Assembly (NCBI GenBank): GCA_029449235.1
Contig: JANATG010000021.1
Coordinates: 62,001-126,000, forward strand
Reading direction: 5' to 3'
DNA length: 64,000 bases
DNA from: Linnemannia schmuckeri
Taxonomy: Eukaryota; Mortierellomycota; Mortierellomycetes; Mortierellales; Mortierellaceae
In this document: positions 47,394 through 58,700 of the stretch, piece after piece
Layout of the letters: every line of letters starts with the position of its first letter
Position numbering within the stretch: position 1 is the stretch's first letter
Notes under the pieces: model-generated
The model's database searches: none
What the model was told of the DNA's origin: nothing
What the model saw: only the letters and a program-made list of their open reading frames with translations
Program-made: the position numbers and the translations under genes

Positions 47394-48337
47394 TGTAAAG
47401 GTATGTGGTTTGTTTGTGCCTATGAGAAGATATGGGTATGGATATGGATGGGTATGGTAAGGGAGGGGTATCGAGAAGGAAGGAAGGGGACGATATACAA
47501 GACGATGAAGGGGAGGAAGAAAGTAGAGGAAGGACGGGAAGGGGGAGGAGGAAGAGAAGGAGATGGAGCGGGAAGAGGAGGAGGAGGAGGAGGAGGAGGA
47601 GACAAGGTACAAGGTACAAGGTAACGAGGATAAGTGAGAAGAATTAAAAGAAGACAAAGAAAATGAGAGCAATGATAATGGATGGTGATAATAATGAATT
47701 GGACGATGGCTCCGACTTGCTTCTCTGACGGGACAGACAATTTGAGTGACAGAGAGTGAGAGAGAGCGGTGGGCGTGGGCGTGGGCGTAGGTTACCTGCA
47801 ATGCGCATGGGAGGAACGCAAATGTGGTTGCGTGCTCATAAAATGCCAATTGGCATTTTGTGCCGTATAGTCTTTTTTTTTTGTCATTCTTCATTCTTCG
47901 TTCTTGAATAAAAGAGAAAAAAAAAAAAGTGCGACAGATAAAGACAGACACCCAGAATGTCACCAGAGAAATAGAGAGAGAGAGAAAATCTTCACTCTCG
48001 TCGTGGTCGTCGTCGGTGCCTGAACTCTGAAGAAGACATCGACGAGGAAGACATTTTAACACCGCTCCACCCTCGAGTTAAAAATCAACGACAGACAGCA
48101 AAGGGAATAGAATTACAGTCCGCGACCCACACGGCAACGAAAACAGAAGAGAAAATAACCTTCAAGAGACAAACTCAAATACTGGTTCAACCATCTTCCT
48201 TTTAGACTCACTGGAACAACCTACACTTTTCTCTTTCTCCTTGTTTCTTTCTTAAATTCTACCTACATACATGACTCTCCAAACAGGAAAAAAAAAGAAA
48301 AGGATAAAAGCAAAGAGAATGACTGCGACATCGCTCC
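47394..48337. other. Monooxygenase upstream region and UFD2 3' flank
   Basis: About 940 bp with no gene seen. It contains GGATATGGATGGGTATGG-like and (GGA)n repeats (about 47500-47601), then mixed A/T-rich sequence toward the UFD2 stop. The long minus-strand frame over 47394-48062 is Ser/Leu/Pro-rich and repeat-derived. Confidence 0.6.
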
Positions 48338-48428
48338 TTATTCATCAATTTCCATGGCCGTTGTCGATTTCGACCGTTGTGACGCCTTCCACGCACGGAT
48401 CTTATCTCTCAGCTCAACGTCTATTTTT

Positions 48429-48471
<43 letters not shown>

Positions 48472-51400
48472 GAATAAATAAGCATCCACCTCTACGTGTA
48501 CGCGCACCAGCGACAAAAACAAAACAAGCAAACAAAAAAAAAAAAAAAAAAAAAAAAAAGGACTTACTGTCAATGACATCGCCAATCTTGAGCGGCATGC
48601 GATTGAATGGATCCGTAGTGTCCGACAACAAATGTGACTTGATAGTGCTCCTGTCAATCGACATGTTCGACGTCGGCAACAACACCGGATCCTCCATCAA
48701 TGTATACAGTAATGGATCTTCACAAGCACATGAATTTTTTTTTTTTTTGAAAGAAAAGCATAAGCATCATTTAACCGAAGGAATATAAACGCAAGCATAG
48801 GCGGACGAGAAAACAAAAGAAAACTATGTTAGTCACCATCGATCCGAATTGACTAGCACAGAGTCAGAAACGATCGAACAATTCAAAATGATCAGTAAAA
48901 AAATTCCAAGAACATAACTTACCAAGGAATTCGTCGGGGATTTCGCCGAGTTCCTCCTCATCCTTGGCCTCCTTCTGTCGGACATCCTCAATCTTGCGAA
49001 CCAATCTCGCTAACTTGGCAATCTCATCGGGACTCTTCAGATTGCGCCCTTCAAGAATCCGGCTGGCCGCAAAAAAGATATCCGCACTGTAGCTGCGATC
49101 ATCCCTCGCCAGGGCCGCAATAAACGTCGGTGAGTCTAGATGCAAGTAGATATTAATGATGTCCGACAATAAAATTCGAGGTTGGAATCGATATTCCTCT
49201 GGATTCTTGACCTATGTTTCATTCAGTCATAACAAAACGATTAGTATAAATCAGTTTACTCCGGCATTCTCGCGTCCAACAAGAAGGAGACCTTATCGGC
49301 AACAATAACATCAAAGGTCTAAATGATGCTTTGCGTGGGTATAACGAGTCCCAAAAGACCACACTGACTGCTTGGCACCATCTTCTCAATCCAAAAAGTA
49401 CCTTGAGATTCGACATCTTCTCGCCAACCAGGATGACAAGATTATAATCGAGCATGGTCGCAAGACGATCCACAATCTCTGCAGTCAAAAACGGCTCCTT
49501 GATTTCAACGGTCAGGTACGACAACATGTTCACTGTCTCATTGCCCAATGCGATATAGGACGACGCCTGTCTCTGCGCTGTCGACAGCACGCCCTCCCGC
49601 TCCTGTCGATACTGGGGCGTCTGGGCTGCCCATGCAACCTTGTCATCCATCTCCACTTCAATGTCATGAATCTCCGCCAACTTGCTCAGACCTTCGTCTA
49701 GCAAATATGTTGTGTCGTTCATCAATAAGTTCGCGAACCGGACAAACGACTCTGACTTTCTATATAATTTCGTACCCCACATGAGATAACAGCAATATCA
49801 AAACATAACGAAAAGGAAAGGGCGTTAGCAAAGACAAGTAATTCACGTGCCGTCTCTCAAAAAAAAAGGGCGACCACGAAACGCACAACATCATCCCCAT
49901 ACCGACGTGGATACGTACTGACTTTCAGCCTTGACCATGTCCTTGTGGATAGAGTTTGTCCACACAAACTTGAGGATTTGCGAAATGTTGTAGCGGATGT
50001 TGAACTTGTCATAGAACTGAGAGTGTCGACCAGTATTCTCGACTTCAACGTAAAAGTTCATAATAGCCGGGATCAGACACTGCAAAGCCATCGAGTTAGT
50101 GTTGAGCTTAATGCCCAGCGTATCGTCATTTCTCTGGCCGCGATAAGGCAGCGTCATAAAAAGAGAATCTAGATCGGAAGGCATAAAATATAAAAGTAAG
50201 CATCCTGAAAATATCAGATGGTAACACTCCAGATATAAGAGATTGCATCGATAACAACTGTAGTGTTGCGGTAAGGAGGGATAGCGAATGATTTTACCTC
50301 AACGAGCTTTGCCTTCAGGTGTGGGTTTTTGATGTATCCGGGAGTGGTCAAAAAGACCATTGTGAACGTCACCAGTTCATCCAAAGTAGACGATGCGACT
50401 GTCTCGGGAGAGTGCCGCAGAACAAAGATGAAAAACTCAACAATGTCCTCGAAGATGTACTCGGGCAGGATCGCAAAGTCATCCGAAGGACGCGTGGGGA
50501 GGGGCAACTTGATAGGACTACGCGGGTACTCCTGCGCAGGATCCACCAACCTTAGCAGCCAAACCATCACCAGGTTGTAAAACTGGAATGAGTGTCCCAG
50601 AATGATCGGGTCCAAAATCTGCGATTCAAGCGAGAGGCGGAACGTAATCATCTTGTCAAGCTGGGCTTCATATCGCTTGATCAACAGTCTATTTTCTGCA
50701 GAGAGTTGACCGGCCGCCTCCTGTTCCTTGAGGCGGTCATACTGGTCCCTCATCTCGTAAAAGTCCTTCATGAACCGCCTGTAATCGACGTACATCCTGG
50801 AGACTCCGATATGGTGGAATCCCAAGGTCAGGAAAAAGATGTCCGAGATAAAGTTGATCGATCCTGGCGGCGCCTCACTAACCGCATATCCGTCAATCAC
50901 CTCCTTGGGTGCGCATATCCTGGTCACTTTGCTGATGTCAATCTTGGAGTGGCCCCTGAAAAACGTCTGGGAGATTCTGTCGACCTTGGAGTGGCTGCTG
51001 TCCATGAACGGGTCGCAGAATCGCATCAAAATCTCTGTCATGTTGTAGATAAAACCATCTCCAGAGACTGTCGCCCGGTCGACCTGCATTTGTGCCCGAC
51101 GCTCGTTCTTACGCAGCACAGAGTAAAAGTACGCGAGCATCCTCTCCCTTGGCTCCGCTCCTGACCGAACAATCCCGTTCACTCCTTGGAAAAGAGATGT
51201 ATGAAGGCCACGGACAGCTCCACGGATCGAGGCAAACGCACCGCTTGCATCGGACTTGTTCCTCTTCAACCCTGTACCAAAGAGTTCCGCAACGGATGGC
51301 TGTTGTTCGAGAAGAAAAAGAAAGGACAATGCGCTCTGTTACCATAGTGTTCTCCCATAGTTTTTTTTTTTTTTTTTTTTTTTTCAAACTTGCCCTAAAA

Positions 51401-52976
51401 AATATTATACTTACATCATCGGCACAGAAACCAGATGTCTTCAGGAACGGGCCCAAAGCCGAAACGATTTCTAGTTGGCGAGCTGTAGCATTTGCGGGGT
51501 TCCATGTTGCCACTTGAGGAATAGAAGCTGCCATCGCTGGGACGTCGATAAGTGTCAAAAGTGCTCGAAGTGGGGTCCTCCAGTCCGTCAAAATGGTTGC
51601 TGTCCTAGCTCGAGCTGCCAGTCCAGCGACAAGAGGCTGGGTGATTGCCTCAAGCCCATCATCCTTAAATCTGTCCGCAATATCTTTTAAGAATTCACTA
51701 GGAACGCCGTTGGCCGAGTCCGGATCTGCAAGAAGTCTGTCGATCAGCTGTTGTGCTCCAAGATTGGTCCCGCTAATTGTATTTTGTCGTCAGTATGAAA
51801 AAGATTGATTAGCATCAGGGAGCGCGACAAATTTCTAACATGCAAAAGCAAGCGAGACATTCGCCGGCCAAGACTGTAGCTGCCGTCCTTACTTTTGAAT
51901 CTGGGGGAACATGTCTGGCATCTGTATGACAAGTCCGGCGTACGAAACCAACAAGCCCTTTGAGGCATTCAATGACTGAACTCGCTCTTCGATAACATTG
52001 GCAGGAAGTGTCTATGAAGATATCCGTGTAATGTAAATTATATACGATAAGCATCTGGTTTCAAATATATATTCAGCAACAAAAGCAAAAGCAGAGTACG
52101 GCCATTGAGGCGTGTGACATTATAACAGAAGTCAACGAGGTATACCTTGACGCGAGATGTCTGGGATTTGACCATTTCAAGGCGTCGCCAACAGTCAAGG
52201 AGGTAATCGAAAAGAGTAAGGCGAAGCTGACCACGATCCAAAAGGCTTGCATTCGAGCTGTCGTTCGGATCCACAGACATGCGATCGACCAGGACCCTGT
52301 CCAAAGATGCTTGACTAATTAACAGCGGCTCTGTTGACAACAAGAGTATGTGAACCAGTCAGCGGTAGCCCTTTGTATACTTTTTTGTAGAAACAGGTCC
52401 TCCTGTGCCATTTATCCTCGTCGTTGATGTACGATTTCTGTATATAGCATTGAATAAAATATTACTTGCCATTTTCGTTGTTCAATTCCTCGGCAAGGCT
52501 TGAGAGAAAGAGTAGTGGGGCAGCAGCGTTCTTGTTCTAACAATCGTATTTTTTCAGTGAACAACAAAACAACAAGAATCATTTAGTGAACAGAGACAGA
52601 GAAGTATATATGGACTGTTGGACGGTCAGGTGTAATCACACTCACCAGCGACACTTGAAGGATACGAGAGAGCGCCTCGTTTTGCCACGCCTCAAAGGTC
52701 AATGAAGGTTGCCTCGGAGTGGATGGGACTGATGGACTTGGGGACTATTCATAGGACAGAGGCTGGCAGTATTAGGGCGCAAGGTTTGCTTTCTAACGGT
52801 ATTCAGCTCTAATAAGGTAGCAAGGCTTTCCATGCATGATATAGATATGAAGAGGTGTCGTTACCTTTGGCTGGATGGTCATCGTCTTTGACGGTGCCTC
52901 TGGTTGCACCTTTCGGCTGATAGGACTTTGGGCGGCAGTGGAAGACGACGACTGCTGTGGCCTTATGGGGCTCTGT

Positions 52977-53014
<38 letters not shown>

Positions 53015-53256
53015 CGGCGGTTGGGTGTTCATGGTGGCCTGTAATCTCTCGAGTCGCTTGAGGCGAATCTGAAATGGAATGGGACAAAGAGCAGGGAGAG
53101 AAGCTTGTCAATGAGTGTTTTAGGATCACGTCGTGATGGATTCCTTTGCCTTTTTTTTTTTCTTAGAGAGTGTGTGTGTGTATGTGTGAATATGTGTTTG
53201 GTTACCCGTTCTCGTTCCTCCTGGGTGAGGGGAGCCTCGTTAGACGCGTCCTGCAT
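48338..53256 (-). CDS. UFD2: Ubiquitin conjugation factor E4 (U-box ligase Ufd2)
   Basis: Thirteen exons: 53256-53206, 53068-52865, 52744-52646, 52536-52470, 52330-52146, 52011-51893, 51772-51415, 51299-50298, 50168-49919, 49759-49402, 49211-48923, 48717-48568, 48420-48338, about 1070 aa. The N-terminus is Gln-rich with an RLKRLERLQ helix. The Ufd2 core is clear: DPFMDSSHSKVDRI, ISDIFFLTLGFHHIG, EYIFEDIVEFFIFVLRHSP, FYVEVENTGRHSQFYDKFNI and LLMNDTTYLLDEGLSKL. The C-terminal U-box begins EFLDPLLYTLMEDPVLLPTS and continues STIKSHLLSDTTDPFNR. Ufd2 extends ubiquitin chains on substrates held by Cdc48 (family knowledge). Intron 4 is best explained by a GC donor (G|GCAAGT). The exon 8 to exon 9 junction (50298/50168) is out of frame by one base under GT-AG rules; see findings. 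Confidence 0.93.
48433..48470. repeat. Poly(A) tract, 38 nt
   Basis: Lies in the last UFD2 intron. On the transcript strand it is a 38-U run about 12 nt before the acceptor AG. A second A run of about 26 nt (48534-48559) lies in the same intron close to the donor. Confidence 0.93.
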
Positions 53257-53854
53257 GGGTGTTGCTTATGATGGATGGGAGGGTAGATGTGTGTAATATA
53301 TATATTATGTGTTTGTTGTTCTCTGCGTCTTTGTGAGCGGCCTTGCTTGCGTAAGTGTGTGTGCAAGAGGAAAGGAGAGGGAGAGGGGGAAAAGGGATCA
53401 CTGTGGGTGAGTCAGAGTAGTGGTCGTGGTGGAGGTGGTTGTGCTTGCGGTGGCAAGGCAAGGAGTGGAGGAGAGGGGAGAAAGAAGAACGAAAAAAGCA
53501 AAAGACTTGCGCACGCATTAATTATAAAATATACCGACACGTGATGTGATCACCATATGCACAGAACAACACGCGTCCTCGCGTAGTTTGCATCAGGGTA
53601 GAGAGGGAGACAGAGAACAAAGTGAGAACGTGAAGAAGAGGGAGCGATTCGGCGGTTTATCTCGGATAAAAGAAGGGGTCTATCATCGCTAAAAAGAAAA
53701 GCTTGTCGTATTACAACGACCCAAGCAAAGGATTTGAATAAAACGAGCCACATGCGCATCATCCCTTTCCCATCATTTTCCTTAGTCATTTTCTTCTCAA
53801 TTCACAAGTATTGGATTCCTACACTACAAATAAAAAAAGAGTCGTTATTCCAAC
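53257..53854. other. Divergent promoter between UFD2 and the homeodomain gene
   Basis: About 600 bp shared by two divergent genes. It is GA/GT-rich near UFD2 (gagaggggg-type runs around 53365-53480) and more balanced near the homeodomain ATG. No coding sequence is recognised. Confidence 0.6.
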
Positions 53855-55297
53855 ATGTCAAACACTCAAGCAAACAAACACATGTCATCACAACTCCTCT
53901 TGCAACAAACAACCCCCTCAGCGTACGCATTGTCACCACACCTCGTGTCCTTGAGTCCTTGCGATATCCTCGCAATCGCATCTCAGTCGATGGCGTCCCA
54001 TTCAAGACCCGCAAAGCTCTCACACCCGTCTCACTTGGATACTACAATCGATCTCTCTCGTTACTTTCTCCATAGCGATTCCTGCGCTGTATATCTCCCT
54101 ACAATGGAGACGCGCCCTTCTCAAACATATGAGAACGACCTTTCAGGTCAGGATTTGATCGACCGCGGCCAACAAATCAGTCAATCGCCTAATAGAGAGC
54201 CGCATCAATACACCCAACGTCTTAACTTGGCATCCGAGCTATACAGGCTTACACTTCAATCACCGTCCCAAAACACCCCATCCGCTTCACCATCCATTGT
54301 ATCACCCATGTCAAACCACGTCCAGCAATCCTTTGCATGTACATCCATCCACTCTGCACGCTATTCTCTGACTAAGACAAGCCTTCCGACTCAATTGACT
54401 GGAACTCATCGTCGACGACTTACTCCCGACGAGACAGAGTACCTTCTTCAACAATACCATTTCAACGAAAAGCCAACTACAAAGGATCGCTCGGTCTTCG
54501 CCACTCATTTGAATCTCCATCCACGAACTATCCAGGTCTGGTTCCAAAATCGTCGGGCCAAGCTGCGGCGCGAGAACTCTATAATTGAACGTGTTTCAAA
54601 CGGCCAGGGCACAATGCGATCCACCGGCGACAACGACACACAGAACGACTCACATGTGCAGGATGTTCTGGGTGATGACAATCGGGCGCACAGAAATCTC
54701 CGCAATGATGTGCAGGACATCGACACAAAGCAAGTAGGCGAGATTCAGCAATACCGGGAGATAGAAAAGGAAATCGATAGCGGGCGCTCGCCAGAATTCA
54801 GTCCCGCGGCCTTTAACAGCCCTGGAGGAATGAAGAACAGCCTTGTAACTCCACACCTTCAATGGAATCACGAGGTACATCGCGATCATGGGACTCTTTT
54901 TCAACCTTGGCTCCCTAACACAACGAGTGACAGGATCTCTGCTCTCAGTCAGCAAAGACCACTCGTGCGAAAAGGAGATCAAGCCCTGTCAGTGCCAGTT
55001 GAAATTTCAAGTCGAGCCAACCCCCCATCGAGCCATTCTCCCGACAAGATTTTCGTTTTGGTTCCAGCGGCATCAGCGGAGCCCGCGACACTTGACTCAC
55101 ATCACCAACATCGCCAGCACCATCACCAGCATCACCACCACCGCCTCTATCAACAACTGCCACGCCAACAACTACGACAAAAATGTTTGACGAAGAGAAG
55201 CCAACGGCAATCGAGCATTCATGCCAAGGGTGTGCGGATTGAAGTCCCTAGACATCAAAGGGCCCTCACCCTTGTCACTTCACACGCATTCAACTAG
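53855..55297 (+). CDS. Homeodomain transcription factor
   Basis: Single exon, 480 aa, starting MSNTQANKHM. A homeodomain covers about residues 185-243, opening HRRRLTPDETEYLLQQYHF. Helix 3 is RTIQVWFQNRRAKLRR, so recognition-helix residues are V47, Q50 and N51 in standard numbering. It is of the typical (non-TALE) class, as in fungal Pho2/Yox1-like factors. Flanking regions are Ser/Gln/Pro-rich and presumably disordered. Near the C-terminus is a His-rich stretch (about 410-430) of HHQ/HHH units followed by Gln/Arg-rich sequence. It is expected to bind DNA in the nucleus; targets are unknown. I see no intron signals that would improve the model. The ATG at 53855 follows an A-rich leader. Confidence 0.85.
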   Translation: MSNTQANKHMSSQLLLQQTTPSAYALSPHLVSLSPCDILAIASQSMASHSRPAKLSHPSHLDTTIDLSRYFLHSDSCAVYLPTMETRPSQTYENDLSGQDLIDRGQQISQSPNREPHQYTQRLNLASELYRLTLQSPSQNTPSASPSIVSPMSNHVQQSFACTSIHSARYSLTKTSLPTQLTGTHRRRLTPDETEYLLQQYHFNEKPTTKDRSVFATHLNLHPRTIQVWFQNRRAKLRRENSIIERVSNGQGTMRSTGDNDTQNDSHVQDVLGDDNRAHRNLRNDVQDIDTKQVGEIQQYREIEKEIDSGRSPEFSPAAFNSPGGMKNSLVTPHLQWNHEVHRDHGTLFQPWLPNTTSDRISALSQQRPLVRKGDQALSVPVEISSRANPPSSHSPDKIFVLVPAASAEPATLDSHHQHRQHHHQHHHHRLYQQLPRQQLRQKCLTKRSQRQSSIHAKGVRIEVPRHQRALTLVTSHAFN

Positions 55298-55736
55298 CAA
55301 ACGCGTGTGAGCATATGAATGATCGGGTTTTCGACACTATCCCAAAAGTCCAAAAAGTGGTCACAATTGGAGAAATATGAGTCCCCATGGATTGAAGACA
55401 AATAAAAAGAGCAGAAAATCAATTCGGGCAGTGCTTCTGGGAGTGTACCATAAATAGCAGTGACCGTCTCAGAGCCGACTTGCCCCCTTAATGTCACGCT
55501 CGCACAGAGTCACTTTTTGTCTTCTTTAATAGCATGACAGTGCTAGTGCACAGCAAGACACCAACAGCAGTGGCCTGATCAGCTCCCTCATTGAGGGCCA
55601 GGTCCTGGCAGGGGCACTTAATATCGTCCTGGCTTACTCCGCGCCCGGGATCGAGTGTCTAAAAAGACCTCTGCGTAAAATACAACTACAACAACCCTTT
55701 TATCCTTCATCAAAATTCATTACTGGACTGTTCTCC
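55298..55736. other. Convergent 3' spacer with an unexplained open stretch
   Basis: About 440 bp between the ends of the homeodomain (+) and IBTK-like (-) genes. The middle (about 55494-55661, minus strand) is open for 54 codons and has a fairly balanced composition, unlike most spacers here. It follows a CTTTTTAG acceptor-like site. It has no good start codon and resembles no family I know. Confidence 0.5.
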
Positions 55737-58700
55737 CTAATGCCCAATGGTAAACCATTCTCCAGACCCGTCAACCACTCTGGCCTGCATCCGCTCGAGG
55801 CTCTGAAGACGCAGCTGGTTCAGCGCCTGCTCCTCAATCTGGATCTGATAGAGACTCTTCTTCTGGTGCCTTGCCCTCAACAGCAAATTCCGATCCCGCA
55901 GCTGTTGGTTCTGGATAATCGCAAAAGACGAGAGAGCCATCGATGGTGACGGCAGCACCCCGCTAATTCCGGACGATCCATCTCCTGAGTGAGACGACGC
56001 CTCCTTGGCCAACGGAGACATCGATGTCGTTCCCTTCGTCGTTTGCAACGACTGACTCTTGCTGCCACCCTGGCTGGTGCTGCTCGCCTCTAAGCTCGGG
56101 TACATTTGACTCTGATGGCGTGTTACCGCTCGCAGGGGCTCAGGAATAGCATCAAGTCGCCAAGGAGCCTCCGTAAATGACCGTTCCCCTCCAGTTGCCC
56201 GCCTAAGTAAAATTGATAATGTGGTTAACGTCAGCGTCCTCTGTTCTTCGGCCGTCCAATTTTTTCTCTATCAGTCTGCACAATTGACAATAGACCATTC
56301 TTACATTGTCTCTTTGACTGGCTTGGATGTCGCTATGGCGACACGAGGAACTTCTTTAGGTTGGGATCTGAAGAGAGCAAGCTCGCTTTGTTGAAGACCC
56401 AGCATGGAGAGCCCTGGCAGAGTTGTGGTTGTCTTCGAGGCGGTGCCATTTCCATTTGCTAACTCGCTATTCTCGGATTCTCCAGAGCTCAAATCAAGGG
56501 CAGTCGTACGACTGACCTTTGCCCATGCTTGGGGAACTGGAGAAGAAACAGGAGTATTGTCTTGATCAAGTATGGACGAGGATGACTGTTGCTGCAGCTG
56601 TTTCCTGCGCTCCTTCTGCGACAACTTGCTGCTCCTTTGCGCGGGGGTTCCTGCAGTTGCAGTTATCAGAGATTTGGAGGAGTTAGCCTGGCCATGCTTT
56701 TGTACCAGTTCCTGTTCCAAGATGTCTCTCAAAGTTGGTTTAGAGACACCAATTGTTGCCCCTGCCCGATCCTGGCCATCCGAAGGCAGGGCTGTATCGA
56801 GGTTCGCGACCACTTGGCCCCAGCTTGCTTTCCGTCCAGACAAAAGGATGTCCCTTGCTGCTTCAGATGGAGATTCCAGAAGTAGCGGTCTGTTCTTGAG
56901 GCCGAGAGAGCTATGGGACGTCTGACTCAGGGTGTCTGTTGGCAGGGCCAATAGGATGCGATTCGTTCCACCATCAAAGTCAAGACTGGACTGCACGTCC
57001 GGGAGAGCTGTCGAAGTCTTTGTCGGAATGAAAGATGACGTTGGAAGGGATTCTTCAGGAGGCACAGGTGTGGGTTCTGAAGCTGATGACCGAAGGGCAG
57101 CTGCATTCTCTTTCTCCAGCAGGTGGTGACTGCCAAGTCGGTGAACTCTTGCCAAGTCGGACTGGACGGCCTGCAAAGGTCGAAAGTAACGGTATCCTTC
57201 GTCTTCGATCATATCCTGCAACTCGCGCACAGCTGTTGGATCGGGGAGATAACCACCAGATCGCGTGAAAGGCATGAATGCGTCCTGTTTCTTCTTGAGC
57301 GACTCTTCCACAAGTCGGATAGCATCATCATTCACTCCTTCTAACCATCTGTTCAATAATTAAATGCAACGCGTACATAAATCCAGCGACAGCGGGAAAA
57401 GTTGTATACAAGAGAGGGTAGAGAGAGGAGAGGAAGAAAAAAGTGTAAGAACATGGTCTGTGCTTACCAGCCGTATTGGAAGTCCTTGTAAATTAGTCAT
57501 GCGAATAAATTACCTTTGATCTAAGGCCATCTCGATGTTATCACACAAAAAGTCGACGCAAGTTGCCGTTAGCGATTCGGCAGCGTGCATGAGCGAAATC
57601 TCCAGGAAGTTGACAACTGTCTTGGCTCGAACTAGCATTGAGTAAGTTATATTTGAGCAAGAGTTAGTCTTCAAGTATCATTTGTTGCAGCCATTGTGCC
57701 CGGGTTGATGGACGAAGAAGTGTGGACACAAACAAAAACAAAACAAATGTGCTACCTTGATCACCCAGGACATTTTCGCAAATTTCCTTGAGTCGATCCA
57801 TGAGGTACTCGTCGGCAATCTTTAGTACATCAACAACCAGTTCTATAAGATCATCCATATCGTCCTTCTCTGTGGATCGAGTAGGCCATCACAAGATACA
57901 AAGAAAGAGTTCACAGTTAGTTCTCCTTAGCTCATTGTTACTTCTCATAACATCATGTAAAAAGGAGTAATTGGATACTCTTACCAGATTGATCAAACAT
58001 TTCCGGTCCGCAATCGGTATAGATATACCGGAGAACGAGTGCCATCGCCTCTGCCTCCATATGCTGCATACCGACATCAAGGATCAACTCTTCGCTTTCA
58101 CCTACACCCTCTTCTGGCACCTGTCGCCTCCTTTGTCTTGCACGAACCCACTCATCCGTCCTGACAAACATGGCGTTGAAAAAGGGCGATCGGTGACCGA
58201 GTATCATCTGGTGTGCATGCATGATGACGCCATCCTTGAGCAACAATCGCACGTCAGCCAATCCTTCAAAAAGAGTCGGACTCACCAACACCTCGCACAT
58301 ATTCTTGGACAGACTAGCGCTGCAGACATGAGTGAAAGAGTATTGAAGGGCTGCCTGTAGCGTCGGCAACGATAATTCCAGAGCAAGTTGATAGAGCTCC
58401 TGTCGTACTTTTAGACCGTATTCCTTGTTGATTGTCGGTAAGCCGACAGTGTCCCAGAATGGATCGAAGCGATCGCTGTAAAGAAACTGCAGCAGCAGCA
58501 CTGCTGTAGCAAACTCAACCTTTAGGGAGACGACTCGCAGGCTCCTTGCTGTGGCCTGCAGTCGTAAGGGTTCGATGGTGACAAGAGATCCGGCGACCGT
58601 CCTAGATGACGGTGAGCTGACAAAAGCCCGCCGGAGAACAGGGCTTCTTGCTGCAAGTATGATTCGGTGAGCTCCAAGGGTTCGCTTTCCAGTCTGAATC

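Noticed and set aside
47394..48062. N-terminal extension of the monooxygenase frame
   Set aside because: The composition is C/T-repeat translation with no domain. MPFSTHP at 47393 has a better context, and the FAD fold begins about 90 residues later.
6843..48470. Homopolymer runs as tails of SINEs or retroposed copies
   Set aside because: No target-site duplications or common adjacent sequence were seen, so I list them only as repeats.
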